Part shown: one piece after another, positions 1-9,292 of the stretch | How positions within the stretch are numbered: the stretch's first letter is position 1 | Layout of the letters: the number at the start of each line of letters is the position of its first letter | From: Gammaproteobacteria bacterium | GTDB lineage: Bacteria; Pseudomonadota; Gammaproteobacteria; GCF-002020875 | DNA: 26,367 nucleotides | Reading direction: 5' to 3' | Assembly: GCA_018671205.1 (NCBI GenBank) | Contig: JABHIC010000241.1 | Coordinates: 1-26,367, forward strand | Position numbers and translations under genes: made by a program | The notes under the pieces: generated by a model | Told to the model about the DNA's origin: nothing | Seen by the model: the letters and a program-made list of their open reading frames with translations, nothing else | Database searches by the model: none

Positions 1-73
1 AGTTTTTTCTGTTTTGCTAGGTGCGTCAAGAGCTTGCGGGGACTTTCGTGATCCAACTGAGGATTTTAGGTTT

Positions 74-90
74 AACCTGGAATTCCAGGT

Positions 91-91
<1 letters not shown>
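74..91. repeat. Perfect 7-bp inverted repeat at the end of rho
   Basis: AACCTGG, a four-base loop (AATT) and CCAGGTT form a perfect palindromic hairpin that overlaps the rho stop codon (91-93). On the rho strand it is followed by AAACCTAAAATCC rather than a T-run, so it is a poor intrinsic terminator. The same arms recur between narK2 and narK1 at 21167-21184. Confidence 0.5.
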
Positions 92-1542
<1,451 letters not shown>

Positions 1543-1549
1543 GGGGAAT

Positions 1550-1559
1550 GGGGGGGGGG
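1550..1559. repeat. G10/C10 homopolymer in the rho leader
   Basis: Ten consecutive G on the plus strand (C on the rho mRNA) lie between the two candidate rho start codons at 1587 and 1542. Tracts of this length are prone to slippage, and C-rich RNA is the preferred primary ligand of Rho itself. If translation starts at 1542, the tract is in the 5' leader; if it starts at 1587, length changes would shift the frame. Confidence 0.8.
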
Positions 1560-1677
1560 AAGTAATAGAAAGGGTTTCAGGACCCATAGAGTTTCAGAAC
1601 TGAAGCGGGGCTGGAAGAGAAGCGACTACAAAAACATGGAGGTGGCCCGTGAACCAGACCACCACCAGAAGGGAAGG

Positions 1678-2004
1678 TTACAGATTTTCCTCAAGAAATG
1701 TGGAGAGTTGTGACTTATTCACCGCACCCACCTTGGTTGCCTCAACGGCACCATCCTTGTAGAGCATCAGGGTTGGAATACCACGAATGCCGAACTTTGG
1801 TGGTGTATTAGGATTTTCGTCGATATTCAGTTTGGTCACCTTGACACGCCCACTATATTCACCCGCAATCTCTTCGAGAACAGGGCCAATCATTTTACAG
1901 GGGCCACACCATTCTGCCCAGAAATCAACCAATACCGGAAGCTCTGCCGCCAAGACCTCATCGTCAAAGCTGCTGTCGGTAATATAGACGATATCGTCAC
2001 TCAT
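1678..2004 (-). CDS. trxA: Thioredoxin 1
   Basis: Cytoplasmic dithiol-disulfide oxidoreductase that reduces protein disulfides and is itself reduced by thioredoxin reductase. The 108 residues match the usual length. The active site WCGPCK has C33 and C36, preceded by the conserved VDFWAEWC segment, and the cis-proline lies in GIPTLML (P77). The start codon at 2004 is supported by AGGAGT about 8-9 bases upstream on the minus strand. rho follows 135 bases downstream (counting to its start at 1542), as in E. coli and many relatives, so the two may be partly cotranscribed. No odd residues were seen. Confidence 0.97.
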   Translation of the reverse strand: MSDDIVYITDSSFDDEVLAAELPVLVDFWAEWCGPCKMIGPVLEEIAGEYSGRVKVTKLNIDENPNTPPKFGIRGIPTLMLYKDGAVEATKVGAVNKSQLSTFLEENL

Positions 2005-2048
2005 TGTTTACTCACTCCTTGAAGGGATGGTTTCGGGTCTGAATACCT

Positions 2049-2076
2049 ACCATACAACATGACCCTTAATAATCAA
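2049..2076 (-). promoter_or_regulatory. Candidate sigma70 promoter of trxA
   Basis: Read on the minus strand there is a -35-like TTGATT (2071-2076), a 16-base spacer and a -10-like TATGGT (2049-2054). It would start transcription roughly 40 bases before the trxA start codon. Match by eye only. Confidence 0.3.
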
Positions 2077-2533
2077 ACTTCTAATCAAACGAATACTGCT
2101 ACATAGATCAGAAACTGTTTCGGATACTACTAGATAACCACTAATTTACCTCTATTTCAGCTTAATCATAGAGACAATGCAAGTTTTTATTCACCCACAG
2201 AAACTTAAGGCGCCATCAACATTCATAGAAAATAGAACAAACACTCCTCCAAGAGCGGGCGCTCCAGCAGAGAACACCCAAAACAACCTATTGAATAATA
2301 TAACCTTATACCATCCGGACAATCCCCCTATGGATACACCCATCATCGCTCACAACTCATCGTTCCACCCTTTGCAAACAACCATTCAGCGATACAGCGC
2401 TGTCGATACCATGTCCACAACCGGAGGATGATTTTCGACCATAAACGGGGGCTCTCGATCCAAAAGCATTAGTGTACAGGAGGGAGATCAATAGCTGCCC
2501 TTCCATATTATCTCAAACTTGATGGCCGATACT
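2077..2533. other. Non-coding stretch between trxA and the secreted-protein gene
   Basis: About 590 bases separate the two divergent start codons; this is the part between their candidate promoters. An open frame at 2177-2431 has no convincing ribosome site, no recognisable domain and Asn/Pro/Thr-rich low-complexity composition, so it is not called. A small palindrome GAGCG-GG-CGCTC lies near 2253-2264. No tRNA, IS end or known RNA was recognised. Confidence 0.5.
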
Positions 2534-2562
2534 TTGACATTATGGTCTACAGTACCTATTCT
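2534..2562 (+). promoter_or_regulatory. Sigma70-type promoter of the secreted-protein gene
   Basis: A perfect -35 TTGACA (2534-2539), a 17-base spacer and a -10 TATTCT (2557-2562) predict a start near 2569, about 45 bases before the coding region at 2613. The perfect -35 and ideal spacing make it one of the better promoter matches in the window. Confidence 0.6.
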
Positions 2563-2612
2563 TCAATTAGATCGAGAGGTAACCATTTAGACGAAACATG
2601 GAGTTAAGTCGT

Positions 2613-5351
2613 ATGCGATCCAATACATTTGGAGTAGTGGTGCAGCAGTTTCTGTTGTGGGGAAACCGTGCTGCCGTTCTTATCTTGTCGCTCTGGCTAT
2701 TATCGACTCTGCCAGCTGCAGCGCAGGGCAACTGGAATCAGGTCTACCATGAAGACCAACACCCCACCAAGAACATCAACCTAGAGGCGGTAACCTACGC
2801 CAATGGGCGATTTGTGACGGTCGGTCACGCCAATGGGAAAAATAATACCGGTAGCCGTCAGGTAATGATTATGACCTCCAGCAACGGTACGGACTGGAGT
2901 GATGTCAGCCCAGACCTTGGTCTCAACGGCAGTTATCTGTTTGACATCATCGATGCAGACGGGCTCTTTGTTGCGGTGGGCAACGATAGCACTCAGGCGA
3001 CAGGGTACAATGAAGAGACTCTGATCGTCACCTCCAGTGATGGTATCAATTGGCAGCGCATACTTCACAACGGCCTCCCTCTCTATAATTTCTGGGCCTA
3101 TATTTCCTACGGTGACAACGGCTCTGGTAGTGGCCGCTATGTATTGGCGGCTGACACAACACTCTATTACTCCGATGATCTGCTTACCTGGAGTGAGGCA
3201 ACAGAACCCACTGCAACCGATGGGGTTTACTGGAATGATGTCACCTACGGCAACGGCTCTTTTATGGCGGTTGGTCGCTCTGGTGGCAGCTATGCCACTT
3301 ACCGCCTGACATCCAGTGATGGCGTCAACTGGAGCATTCAGGCAGATAGTGACGTGGGACATAATACGGTTGAGTTTATCAACAACCGTTTTGTCAACAT
3401 AGGTGTTAGTGGCGGAACCCATATCTCCAGCGGTACCACCACATGGGAGGAGGTGACTCCAAAATCAATCTCTTCCAATACGATCTACTCCGTTGACTAT
3501 GCAAATGACACCTATATTTTCGGTGGTGGCGCTATTGGCACGGGCAATAGTCACGGTTATATCTGGGTGAGTGATGATTTAAATAACTGGTGGAGAGAGA
3601 AGCTAAATAGTGAGGTAGAGGGGGGTATCCGCTCACTGGCACATGATGCCGCTGGTTTCGTTGGTATTGCGGACAATCTGGGCATGATCTACTACTCTGC
3701 TTTTTCCAGCGCCTCCAACGCACCGCAGTTTACCAGCGCTCGCACCATAACGGCCCGGGTGGATGAAGAGATGGAGTATAACGTTACGGTCAGCGGGATG
3801 CCGGCCACAGATTACTACTACGGCAAATACAATCTTGACCCTGACAGCGCCTTTTACCAGCTTCCCGCCGGACTCTTTTTCAACTCGACCGCTAACTCTG
3901 GCACCCTCTCAGGCACCCCGAGTGAAGAGGCCAATATCGATTTACGTTTCTCCTTAAGGCCCAGAACAGCCACTGCTGCAGGCTCACGTGAGATAGAGGC
4001 AGCGGTAAACTTGGTGATTGGTTCAGCGGCACCCACCGTGGTTTGTGACAGCTCACATCATGACGCCTGCACGACCATCAGCAGCTGTTCCAGCGTTTCC
4101 GGCTACTGGAATTTTGACAACTGCAGTAGTACCCCTCAGTCTGACAGCAGCCATTATGAGACCTACTGTCAACAGGGTTATAGTAGCTACTGTGATAACT
4201 CCGCACCCACCAGCGGTAGCTGTGCAGAGGCCAGCCTGGAATATTGTACGGATACCGATAGCTGCAGTAGCGCTGGTGGCTCCTGGCTGAACAACTCCTG
4301 CTCTGACTCAACAGATGAACCGAGTGACAAGACACCCAGTGGAGAGAGTATACTCTTTAGAGAAGATTTTGAGTCATACACAGCCACTGAGCTTGTCACC
4401 AATAAAAATGGCTGGGAGGGCGATGCCGCATATGTTAACCGTGGTACCTATTTAGCCTCTAACGTACTGGATGGTAGATTTGATATTGGCCAGGATATTT
4501 TTAGTATCATTTACAACAACTTATCTAGATCATTAAGTTCATCACAAGTAACAACCTTCTCTTTTGATGCCTACGCTACCACCACAGCCCCCATATCTCA
4601 TAATGCGGTGATAGGGTTCGGTATAGGGGGAGATGGAGCAAAACTGTTTTGGAACCCGGCCGAGAATGGCAGAAATAGTGGAATGTGGAGCTTTGATGCC
4701 CGTGGGGTTACCGGCAACCCCACGGACTATCAGCGGATAAGCGGTGGTTTTGATCAGGCGGTTAGCCTTAAAATTGTGATCGATGGCCCAGCAGGTGAGC
4801 TCTATGGTCTCTACGACATCGGCTCAGGAGAGCAGAAAACAGTGGTTTACAGTGTCTCCAGTGAGAGTATTGAGCGCCTGAACGCCGTCTACCTAAACCC
4901 TGATTTCCGCTCACCTACCGCGGCATCCACCTCACTCGGCTCCCGCTACTCCGGAATTGAGGTGGACAATATAGAGGTGAGCATTAGTGACGATGGCGCA
5001 AACAGTAATGGTAACGCCTCAAGTGGATGTACGATTAGCCTATCGGACACACTTGCCATGCATATCCCGGTTCTGGAATATCGATCCATCCTCGGAACAA
5101 TGCTGCTTGATATTAATATGACCTATGTGGCTCTTCCTCACTCCAAAGAGATCAACTTTGAGGTCAATAACTACAGTGCTATTGAGAGTGCACCAACAGA
5201 CTGTACTCCAGCAACACTCAATGCCGATCTGTCTCTGATGAGTCTCCCCAGAGTGGCCTATGGTGGTATGACTCTCCGTGCCAATCTGGAGTATAGCCCT
5301 CTGGGTGATCGACTCATCTTCAAAGTGACAGATCACCAGATTCTTCCATAA
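2613..5351 (+). CDS. Large secreted protein: Asp-box repeats, Ig-like domain, tandem Cys modules
   Basis: Function unknown. Numbering here is from an ATG at 2598. A signal peptide with hydrophobic core AAVLILSLWLL ends near AAA-Q (about residues 41-43). Residues about 45-370 carry Asp-box/BNR-like repeats: SSNGTDW, SSDGINW, SSDGVNW and a weaker YSDDLLTW, alternating with YANGRFVTVG / YGNGSFMAVG strands, which suggests a beta-propeller. A putative-Ig (He_PIG-like) domain follows at about 375-475, with LPAGL and GTLSGTPS. Residues 483-568 are Cys-rich with two copies of one four-cysteine module. A jelly-roll/LamG-like region begins at ILFREDFESY (about 585), and about 110 residues of unknown type close the protein. 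I chose ATG 2613 because GGAG lies nine bases upstream; 2598 lacks a well-placed ribosome site. Likely exported or surface-exposed, possibly carbohydrate-binding (inference). It separates trxA from rhlB and is therefore probably an accessory insertion. Confidence 0.85.
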   Translation: MRSNTFGVVVQQFLLWGNRAAVLILSLWLLSTLPAAAQGNWNQVYHEDQHPTKNINLEAVTYANGRFVTVGHANGKNNTGSRQVMIMTSSNGTDWSDVSPDLGLNGSYLFDIIDADGLFVAVGNDSTQATGYNEETLIVTSSDGINWQRILHNGLPLYNFWAYISYGDNGSGSGRYVLAADTTLYYSDDLLTWSEATEPTATDGVYWNDVTYGNGSFMAVGRSGGSYATYRLTSSDGVNWSIQADSDVGHNTVEFINNRFVNIGVSGGTHISSGTTTWEEVTPKSISSNTIYSVDYANDTYIFGGGAIGTGNSHGYIWVSDDLNNWWREKLNSEVEGGIRSLAHDAAGFVGIADNLGMIYYSAFSSASNAPQFTSARTITARVDEEMEYNVTVSGMPATDYYYGKYNLDPDSAFYQLPAGLFFNSTANSGTLSGTPSEEANIDLRFSLRPRTATAAGSREIEAAVNLVIGSAAPTVVCDSSHHDACTTISSCSSVSGYWNFDNCSSTPQSDSSHYETYCQQGYSSYCDNSAPTSGSCAEASLEYCTDTDSCSSAGGSWLNNSCSDSTDEPSDKTPSGESILFREDFESYTATELVTNKNGWEGDAAYVNRGTYLASNVLDGRFDIGQDIFSIIYNNLSRSLSSSQVTTFSFDAYATTTAPISHNAVIGFGIGGDGAKLFWNPAENGRNSGMWSFDARGVTGNPTDYQRISGGFDQAVSLKIVIDGPAGELYGLYDIGSGEQKTVVYSVSSESIERLNAVYLNPDFRSPTAASTSLGSRYSGIEVDNIEVSISDDGANSNGNASSGCTISLSDTLAMHIPVLEYRSILGTMLLDINMTYVALPHSKEINFEVNNYSAIESAPTDCTPATLNADLSLMSLPRVAYGGMTLRANLEYSPLGDRLIFKVTDHQILP

Positions 5352-5561
5352 CAGGGGCGCCATCTCGACATAAGGGCACCGCTAAAAATGCACCTTTTCA
5401 GCAGCTGCACGCCCTCGTTCCCCGGCTCTCCGTGCGCTGCCCTCTTGTACTCACAGAAAAATTACCATTTCCAGAGGTACCCTTTATTTATCATAATCTT
5501 AAAACACCCATCACGCTTATATGCCAATAAGTTATTACTCATACATCAGAAAAAACAGATC

Positions 5562-5570
5562 TGCTATTCT
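5562..5570 (+). promoter_or_regulatory. Extended -10-like element directly before rhlB
   Basis: TG-C-TATTCT ends eight bases before the rhlB ATG (5579). No good -35 was found. Used as a promoter it would give a nearly leaderless mRNA, which would fit the absence of a ribosome site. Weak evidence. Confidence 0.25.
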
Positions 5571-5578
5571 CCTTCCCC

Positions 5579-6901
5579 ATGAATGAATCAAATGAAAACA
5601 ACAGTAGTCAATCACACCTCTCCAACACCCCCTTCTCTACCCTCCAACTGATACCAGAGCTGCTCAAAGGGGTTGAGGCATGTGGCTTCGAATACTGTAC
5701 TCCGATTCAGGCAGGTACACTCCCTCTGGCACTGGAGGGGAAAGATATTGCAGGCCAGGCACAGACCGGCACCGGAAAATCTGCGGCTTTTCTACTGGCA
5801 ACCATGGATCGACTTAGCCGGAGACACCCGCCTCACTGGAAAAAGGTTAACCAGCCCCGTGCCCTGATTCTGGCCCCCACTCGTGAACTGGCCATTCAGA
5901 TCCACAGTGATGCCGCACAACTGGGGAAATTCACCGATATCAAACTGGGGCTCGCCTACGGCGGCACCGGTTATGATCAGCAACGTAAAGTCATTGAGGA
6001 GGGGATCGATATTTTGATCGGTACTCCGGGTCGGATCATCGACTACTTCAAACAGCATGTGTTTGACCTCAAAGCGGCAGAGGTAGTGGTGATGGATGAG
6101 GCCGACCGGATGTTTGACCTCGGCTTTATCAAAGATATTCGCTTTCTGATGAACCGCTGCCCCAAGCCAGAGAAACGCCAGAGTATGCTCTTCTCTGCTA
6201 CCCTCTCGTTCCGGGTAATGGAGTTGGCTTATGACCAGATGAACAGCCCGGAACAGGTAAAGATTCAACCTGAACGGGTCACTGCAGCGAAGGTAAATGA
6301 GATCATCTACTACCCCGCCAATGAGGAGAAAATTCCGCTACTCATCGGACTCATGAAAGAGATGGCGCCTCACCGCAGTATTGTCTTCGTCAACACCAAG
6401 TATGAGGCAGACAAGGTATGGAGTTTTTTGGAAGGGAATGGCTTTCCCTCCGCAGTACTCTCCGGTGATGTACCACAAAAAAAGCGACAACAGCTGTTAG
6501 AGAAGTTCCAAAAAGGCGAGATCCCTGTGTTGGTTGCTACCGACGTAGCGGCTCGTGGTCTGCACATTCCCGAAGTGAGCCATATCTTCAACTATGACCT
6601 GCCCCAGGAGCAGGAGGACTATGTCCACCGTATCGGACGTACCGCCCGCGCCGGAGCCAGTGGTGATGCAATCAGCCTCGCCTGCGAGAAGTACTCCTTC
6701 TCACTGCCCGATATTGAGGCCTATATCGACCATAAAATTCCTGTGGGTAGTATCGCCAACAGTATGTTGGCAAAACTAAGCCCTCCGGTGAAACGCCCCT
6801 CACGAGATCGAGGTGGCAGACCAGGTAACCGTAGCTCGAACAATAGTCGTCACGGAAAACCCCACTCAGGCCATCGCAATGGACAGCGCCGCAGACGTTA
6901 G
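5579..6901 (+). CDS. rhlB: DEAD-box ATP-dependent RNA helicase RhlB
   Basis: RNA helicase that in E. coli works in the RNase E degradosome. Motifs in order: Q motif (F36 to Q44), Walker A AQTGTGKS (61-68), APTREL (99-104), GG at 128-129, TPGR (149-152), DEAD (173-176), SAT (206-208), then the second RecA domain with VFVNTK, ATDVAARGLHIP and HRIGRTARAG. Segments such as KVNQPRALI, DEADRMFDLGFIKDIR and SHIFNYDLP match E. coli RhlB closely, so this paralogue is preferred over RhlE or SrmB. The last 35 or so residues are Arg/Gly/Asn-rich, a typical RNA-binding tail. Position beside trxA-rho also fits RhlB, although a large gene intervenes. No Shine-Dalgarno precedes the ATG; an extended -10-like element ends only eight bases before it. 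Confidence 0.94.
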   Translation: MNESNENNSSQSHLSNTPFSTLQLIPELLKGVEACGFEYCTPIQAGTLPLALEGKDIAGQAQTGTGKSAAFLLATMDRLSRRHPPHWKKVNQPRALILAPTRELAIQIHSDAAQLGKFTDIKLGLAYGGTGYDQQRKVIEEGIDILIGTPGRIIDYFKQHVFDLKAAEVVVMDEADRMFDLGFIKDIRFLMNRCPKPEKRQSMLFSATLSFRVMELAYDQMNSPEQVKIQPERVTAAKVNEIIYYPANEEKIPLLIGLMKEMAPHRSIVFVNTKYEADKVWSFLEGNGFPSAVLSGDVPQKKRQQLLEKFQKGEIPVLVATDVAARGLHIPEVSHIFNYDLPQEQEDYVHRIGRTARAGASGDAISLACEKYSFSLPDIEAYIDHKIPVGSIANSMLAKLSPPVKRPSRDRGGRPGNRSSNNSRHGKPHSGHRNGQRRRR

Positions 6902-6918
6902 CGCCGGAGTTTTCCGCT

Positions 6919-7578
6919 TTATAATGGAATCGGCAACAGCTCCCTAAAGTGGTTAATCGCCTCAAAATCCTCCACATCTTTTGGGGGATTTTTTGTATCC
7001 GGCCGATGTACTGCCAGCAGATGCGCTATTCCATACTGCTGCGCAGAACGCAGAACATTGAGACTATCATCTACCAGTAAGGTGGTGGCAGGGTCATAGG
7101 GCTCCAGCTGCTGTAACCGATCCCAAAATTCTGGCTGCTCTTTGGGTAGGCCAAAATCGTGTGAACAGAACGTGGCATCAAGGTAGGGTCCCAGTTCGGT
7201 CTTACGCATCTTCAGATCAAGACTTTTAGCGTGAGCATTGGTGACCAATACGGCTCTACGCCCCGATTCACGCAGTGCATCGAGAAAGTCTCGCACATGA
7301 GGATGTTCCGCAATCAGATGGTGCACCTCTTTTTTGAGTTCGACAATATCAAGCTCCAGCTCCCGGCTCCAGTGATCCACACAGTACCACTCGATAGTCC
7401 CCTCAATCGCCTTGTAGCGGTTAAACAGTACCTCTTTTGCCTCTGCCAACCCCAAGTGATTTTTTTCAGCATAGCGCATCGGCACATGCTCCAACCAGAA
7501 ATGGTTATCAAAGTGGAGATCCAGCAGGGTTCCATCCATATCAAGGAGAACAGTTTTGATTTGTGACCAATCGACCAT
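6919..7578 (-). CDS. yrfG: HAD-family GMP/IMP 5'-nucleotidase (YrfG-like)
   Basis: Haloacid dehalogenase-superfamily phosphatase; the E. coli homologue hydrolyses GMP and IMP. Motif I is LLDMDGTLLDL near the N terminus, with the nucleophile and general-acid Asp pair in DMD. Motif II is VLVTNAH, and the motif III/IV region runs from the Lys in GLPKEQPEFW to LLVDDS. The segments FDNHFW, EWYCVDHWS and TNAH match YrfG specifically. From ATG 7578 the protein has 219 residues, the family's usual size; an upstream in-frame start at 7632 would overlap divergent nudE and add a poorly conserved N-terminus. It converges with rhlB, with 17 bases between the stop codons. Confidence 0.88.
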   Translation of the reverse strand: MVDWSQIKTVLLDMDGTLLDLHFDNHFWLEHVPMRYAEKNHLGLAEAKEVLFNRYKAIEGTIEWYCVDHWSRELELDIVELKKEVHHLIAEHPHVRDFLDALRESGRRAVLVTNAHAKSLDLKMRKTELGPYLDATFCSHDFGLPKEQPEFWDRLQQLEPYDPATTLLVDDSLNVLRSAQQYGIAHLLAVHRPDTKNPPKDVEDFEAINHFRELLPIPL

Positions 7579-7597
7579 AGTGCGGTAGGATAACGGT

Positions 7598-8167
7598 ATG
7601 GTTAAGGTGAATCCAGAGAGAATACCACCCAAAGTTATAAAAACAGCGATCTGTGCTCAGAGTCGGCTTTTTACAATAGAGTCGATCGATCTGCGCTTTT
7701 CCAATGGGACAGAGGTGCAGTGGGAACGACTCAAAGGCTCCTCTCGTGGGGCAGTGCTGATCGTTCCGCTGATCAATAACGATACTGTGCTACTGATCCG
7801 TGAGTTTGCTGTGGGTATGGAACGCTACGAACTGGCTCTGCCCAAGGGAAAAATTGACCCTGGTGAGACCGTTCTGGAGGCGGCCAACCGGGAGATGATG
7901 GAGGAGGTGGGCTATGGGGCCAACCAGCTCATCCATATCGACTCGTTAACCATCGCCCCCGGCTATCTGGGGCACACCACCCATATTGTTGTAGGTGAAG
8001 ATCTTTATGAAAAAAAATTAGCGGGGGATGAGCCTGAAAAAATTGAGGTCATTCCCTGGAAGTTAAGCCAACTGGGCGAGCTTCTGAGACATCCTGAAAT
8101 GACGGAGGCGCGCACCATTGCAGCGCTATTTATGGTACGAGAGAGGCAAAAATATGAAACTGACTGA
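7598..8167 (+). CDS. nudE: ADP-compounds Nudix hydrolase NudE
   Basis: Nudix hydrolase of the NudE type; the E. coli enzyme acts on ADP-ribose, NADH and diadenosine polyphosphates. The complete Nudix box reads G-x5-E-x7-REMMEEVG, starting at GKIDPGE. Flanking segments SRLFTIESIDLRFSNG, REFAVGMERYEL and GDEPEKIEV follow E. coli NudE. Length is 189 residues. The start is set by AGGA (7587-7590) seven bases before the ATG. It overlaps the start of cysQ by 14 bases, so the two are translationally coupled or at least in one operon. Only 19 bases separate it from the start codon of divergent yrfG. Confidence 0.93.
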   Translation: MVKVNPERIPPKVIKTAICAQSRLFTIESIDLRFSNGTEVQWERLKGSSRGAVLIVPLINNDTVLLIREFAVGMERYELALPKGKIDPGETVLEAANREMMEEVGYGANQLIHIDSLTIAPGYLGHTTHIVVGEDLYEKKLAGDEPEKIEVIPWKLSQLGELLRHPEMTEARTIAALFMVRERQKYETD

Positions 8168-8954
8168 ATTGGAATCGTTAATTGAGCCGCTAATCAGCCT
8201 CTCTCAACAGGCGGGCAGACAGATCCTGGAGATCTACGAGGCGGGATTCTCAGTTACCGATAAGGCCGATAATACCCCTCTAACCGATGCTGACCTCGCT
8301 GCTCACACCACAATTGTGGAGGGGCTCAAGGCGCTCACCCCCGATATTCCTGCGCTCTCTGAGGAGTCCGATGCCATCTCATTTGAGGAACGATCCAGTT
8401 GGCAAAGCTACTGGCTCATTGACCCATTAGATGGCACTCGTGAATTTATCAACCGCAATGGCGAGTTCACCGTCAACATTGCCCTGATTGAGGATCACAA
8501 GCCTATCCTTGGTCTTATTCAGGTTCCGGTCAACGATACGCTCTACTATGGTTGGCGTAAGGGGGGAGCCTGGAAAAAGCTGCCTGACCACCCGGTAGAG
8601 CCGATCCAGGTACGCTCCCCCTCTGAAGAGCAGCTGGTCGTAGCGGGAAGTCGCTCCTACCAGAGTGAGATAATGGCTGAATTTCTCGACAAAATTGGCT
8701 CTCACAAGATACTCTCAATGGGGAGTTCGCTCAAATCCTGCCTGATCGCAGAGGGGAAGGCCGACCTTTACCCCCGTCTGGGACCCACTTCCGAGTGGGA
8801 CACTGCAGCAGCACAATGTATTGTTGAGGAGGCTGGGGGGCAGATTACGGATACCTCAATGAGGCCCTTACGTTATAACACCAAGGAGTCGCTGCTCAAT
8901 CCACACTTTTTTGTCTTTGGCAGAGACAATCGGGACTGGTCGAAATTTATTTAG
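8154..8954 (+). CDS. cysQ: 3'(2'),5'-bisphosphate nucleotidase CysQ
   Basis: Inositol-monophosphatase-superfamily enzyme that removes the 3'-phosphate of PAP(S), the by-product of sulfate assimilation, with Mg2+. Metal-binding motifs are visible: LSEES near residues 70-75, WLIDPLDGTREF around 90-100 and WDTAAAQCIVEEAGG near the C terminus. From ATG 8154 it has 266 residues, slightly above the usual CysQ length. This start is preferred because GAGAGG lies 7-8 bases upstream and the protein then begins MKLTELES; an upstream in-frame TTG at 8118 would only extend into nudE. It overlaps nudE by 14 bases and converges on the small minus-strand gene with a 16-base gap. Confidence 0.94.
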   Translation: MKLTELESLIEPLISLSQQAGRQILEIYEAGFSVTDKADNTPLTDADLAAHTTIVEGLKALTPDIPALSEESDAISFEERSSWQSYWLIDPLDGTREFINRNGEFTVNIALIEDHKPILGLIQVPVNDTLYYGWRKGGAWKKLPDHPVEPIQVRSPSEEQLVVAGSRSYQSEIMAEFLDKIGSHKILSMGSSLKSCLIAEGKADLYPRLGPTSEWDTAAAQCIVEEAGGQITDTSMRPLRYNTKESLLNPHFFVFGRDNRDWSKFI

Positions 8955-8970
8955 ATCTGGGGGAGTAGCC

Positions 8971-9183
8971 TCACTGAACCGTAGGTATGGGGCAACATTC
9001 ATCACCATAGACGGACATTACCTCTTTCAGTTCAGCCAACATCTGGCGACACTCATCAATCGAGAGCTTGTCACACGGATGAACCTCTTCACCTGCATCC
9101 AGTAGACGGATGATCTCTCTCGTCTTCTCACACCCCATCTGTCCAACCATTTCCATCGCCCGATCGATTTTATTTTGATCCAT
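8971..9183 (-). CDS. Small Cys-rich protein, unknown function
   Basis: A 70-residue acidic protein that I do not recognise. It has five cysteines, C18, C37, C45 and the C-terminal pair C63-C64 (DECCPIP), and two predicted helical segments (about 4-29 and 41-58). No signal peptide or membrane segment is seen, so it is probably cytoplasmic; a metal or redox role is only a guess. The start at 9183 has purine-rich GAAGAAGA about seven bases upstream. An in-frame upstream extension to 9399 exists but would run back over the end of napH, so it is rejected. A near-consensus promoter and a roughly 100-base structured leader precede it. It is the last gene of the minus-strand nitrate block, though with its own promoter. 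Confidence 0.65.
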   Translation of the reverse strand: MDQNKIDRAMEMVGQMGCEKTREIIRLLDAGEEVHPCDKLSIDECRQMLAELKEVMSVYGDECCPIPTVQ

Positions 9184-9231
9184 AGACAATCTTCTTCTCT
9201 GCTGAGTATAAGCAACTTGGGAACCGTCCAA

Positions 9232-9282
9232 CAATATCTTCCTGAAAGGGGGGGATACCAAACAGCCCCACAGAATATATTG
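9232..9282 (-). promoter_or_regulatory. Structured 5' leader hairpin of the small Cys-rich gene
   Basis: Arms at 9273-9282 and 9232-9241 pair at nine of ten positions on the mRNA strand (CAATATATTC with GAAGATATTG). Inside, four G (complement of 9266-9269) can pair with a C-run (complement of 9248-9254). The hairpin lies between the predicted start of transcription (about 9286) and the start codon (9183). It has no T-run after it, so it is not a terminator. A cis-regulatory role is inference. Confidence 0.4.
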
Positions 9283-9292
9283 CCAAGTGGGC

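Noticed and set aside
1600..1677. Weak hairpin plus TTTTT between trxA and rho as a terminator or attenuator, and a four-codon mini-frame there
   Set aside because: The stem (GGTGGT with GCCACC) is imperfect with a long loop and the T-run is offset; too weak to call.
2177..2431. Open frame of 84 codons in the trxA upstream region
   Set aside because: No ribosome site, low-complexity Asn/Pro/Thr composition and no recognisable domain; best read as non-coding.
2781..3422. Long minus-strand open frame (213 codons) inside the secreted-protein gene
   Set aside because: It is antisense to a plus-strand gene with a signal peptide, repeats and a good promoter; its translation shows no family features.
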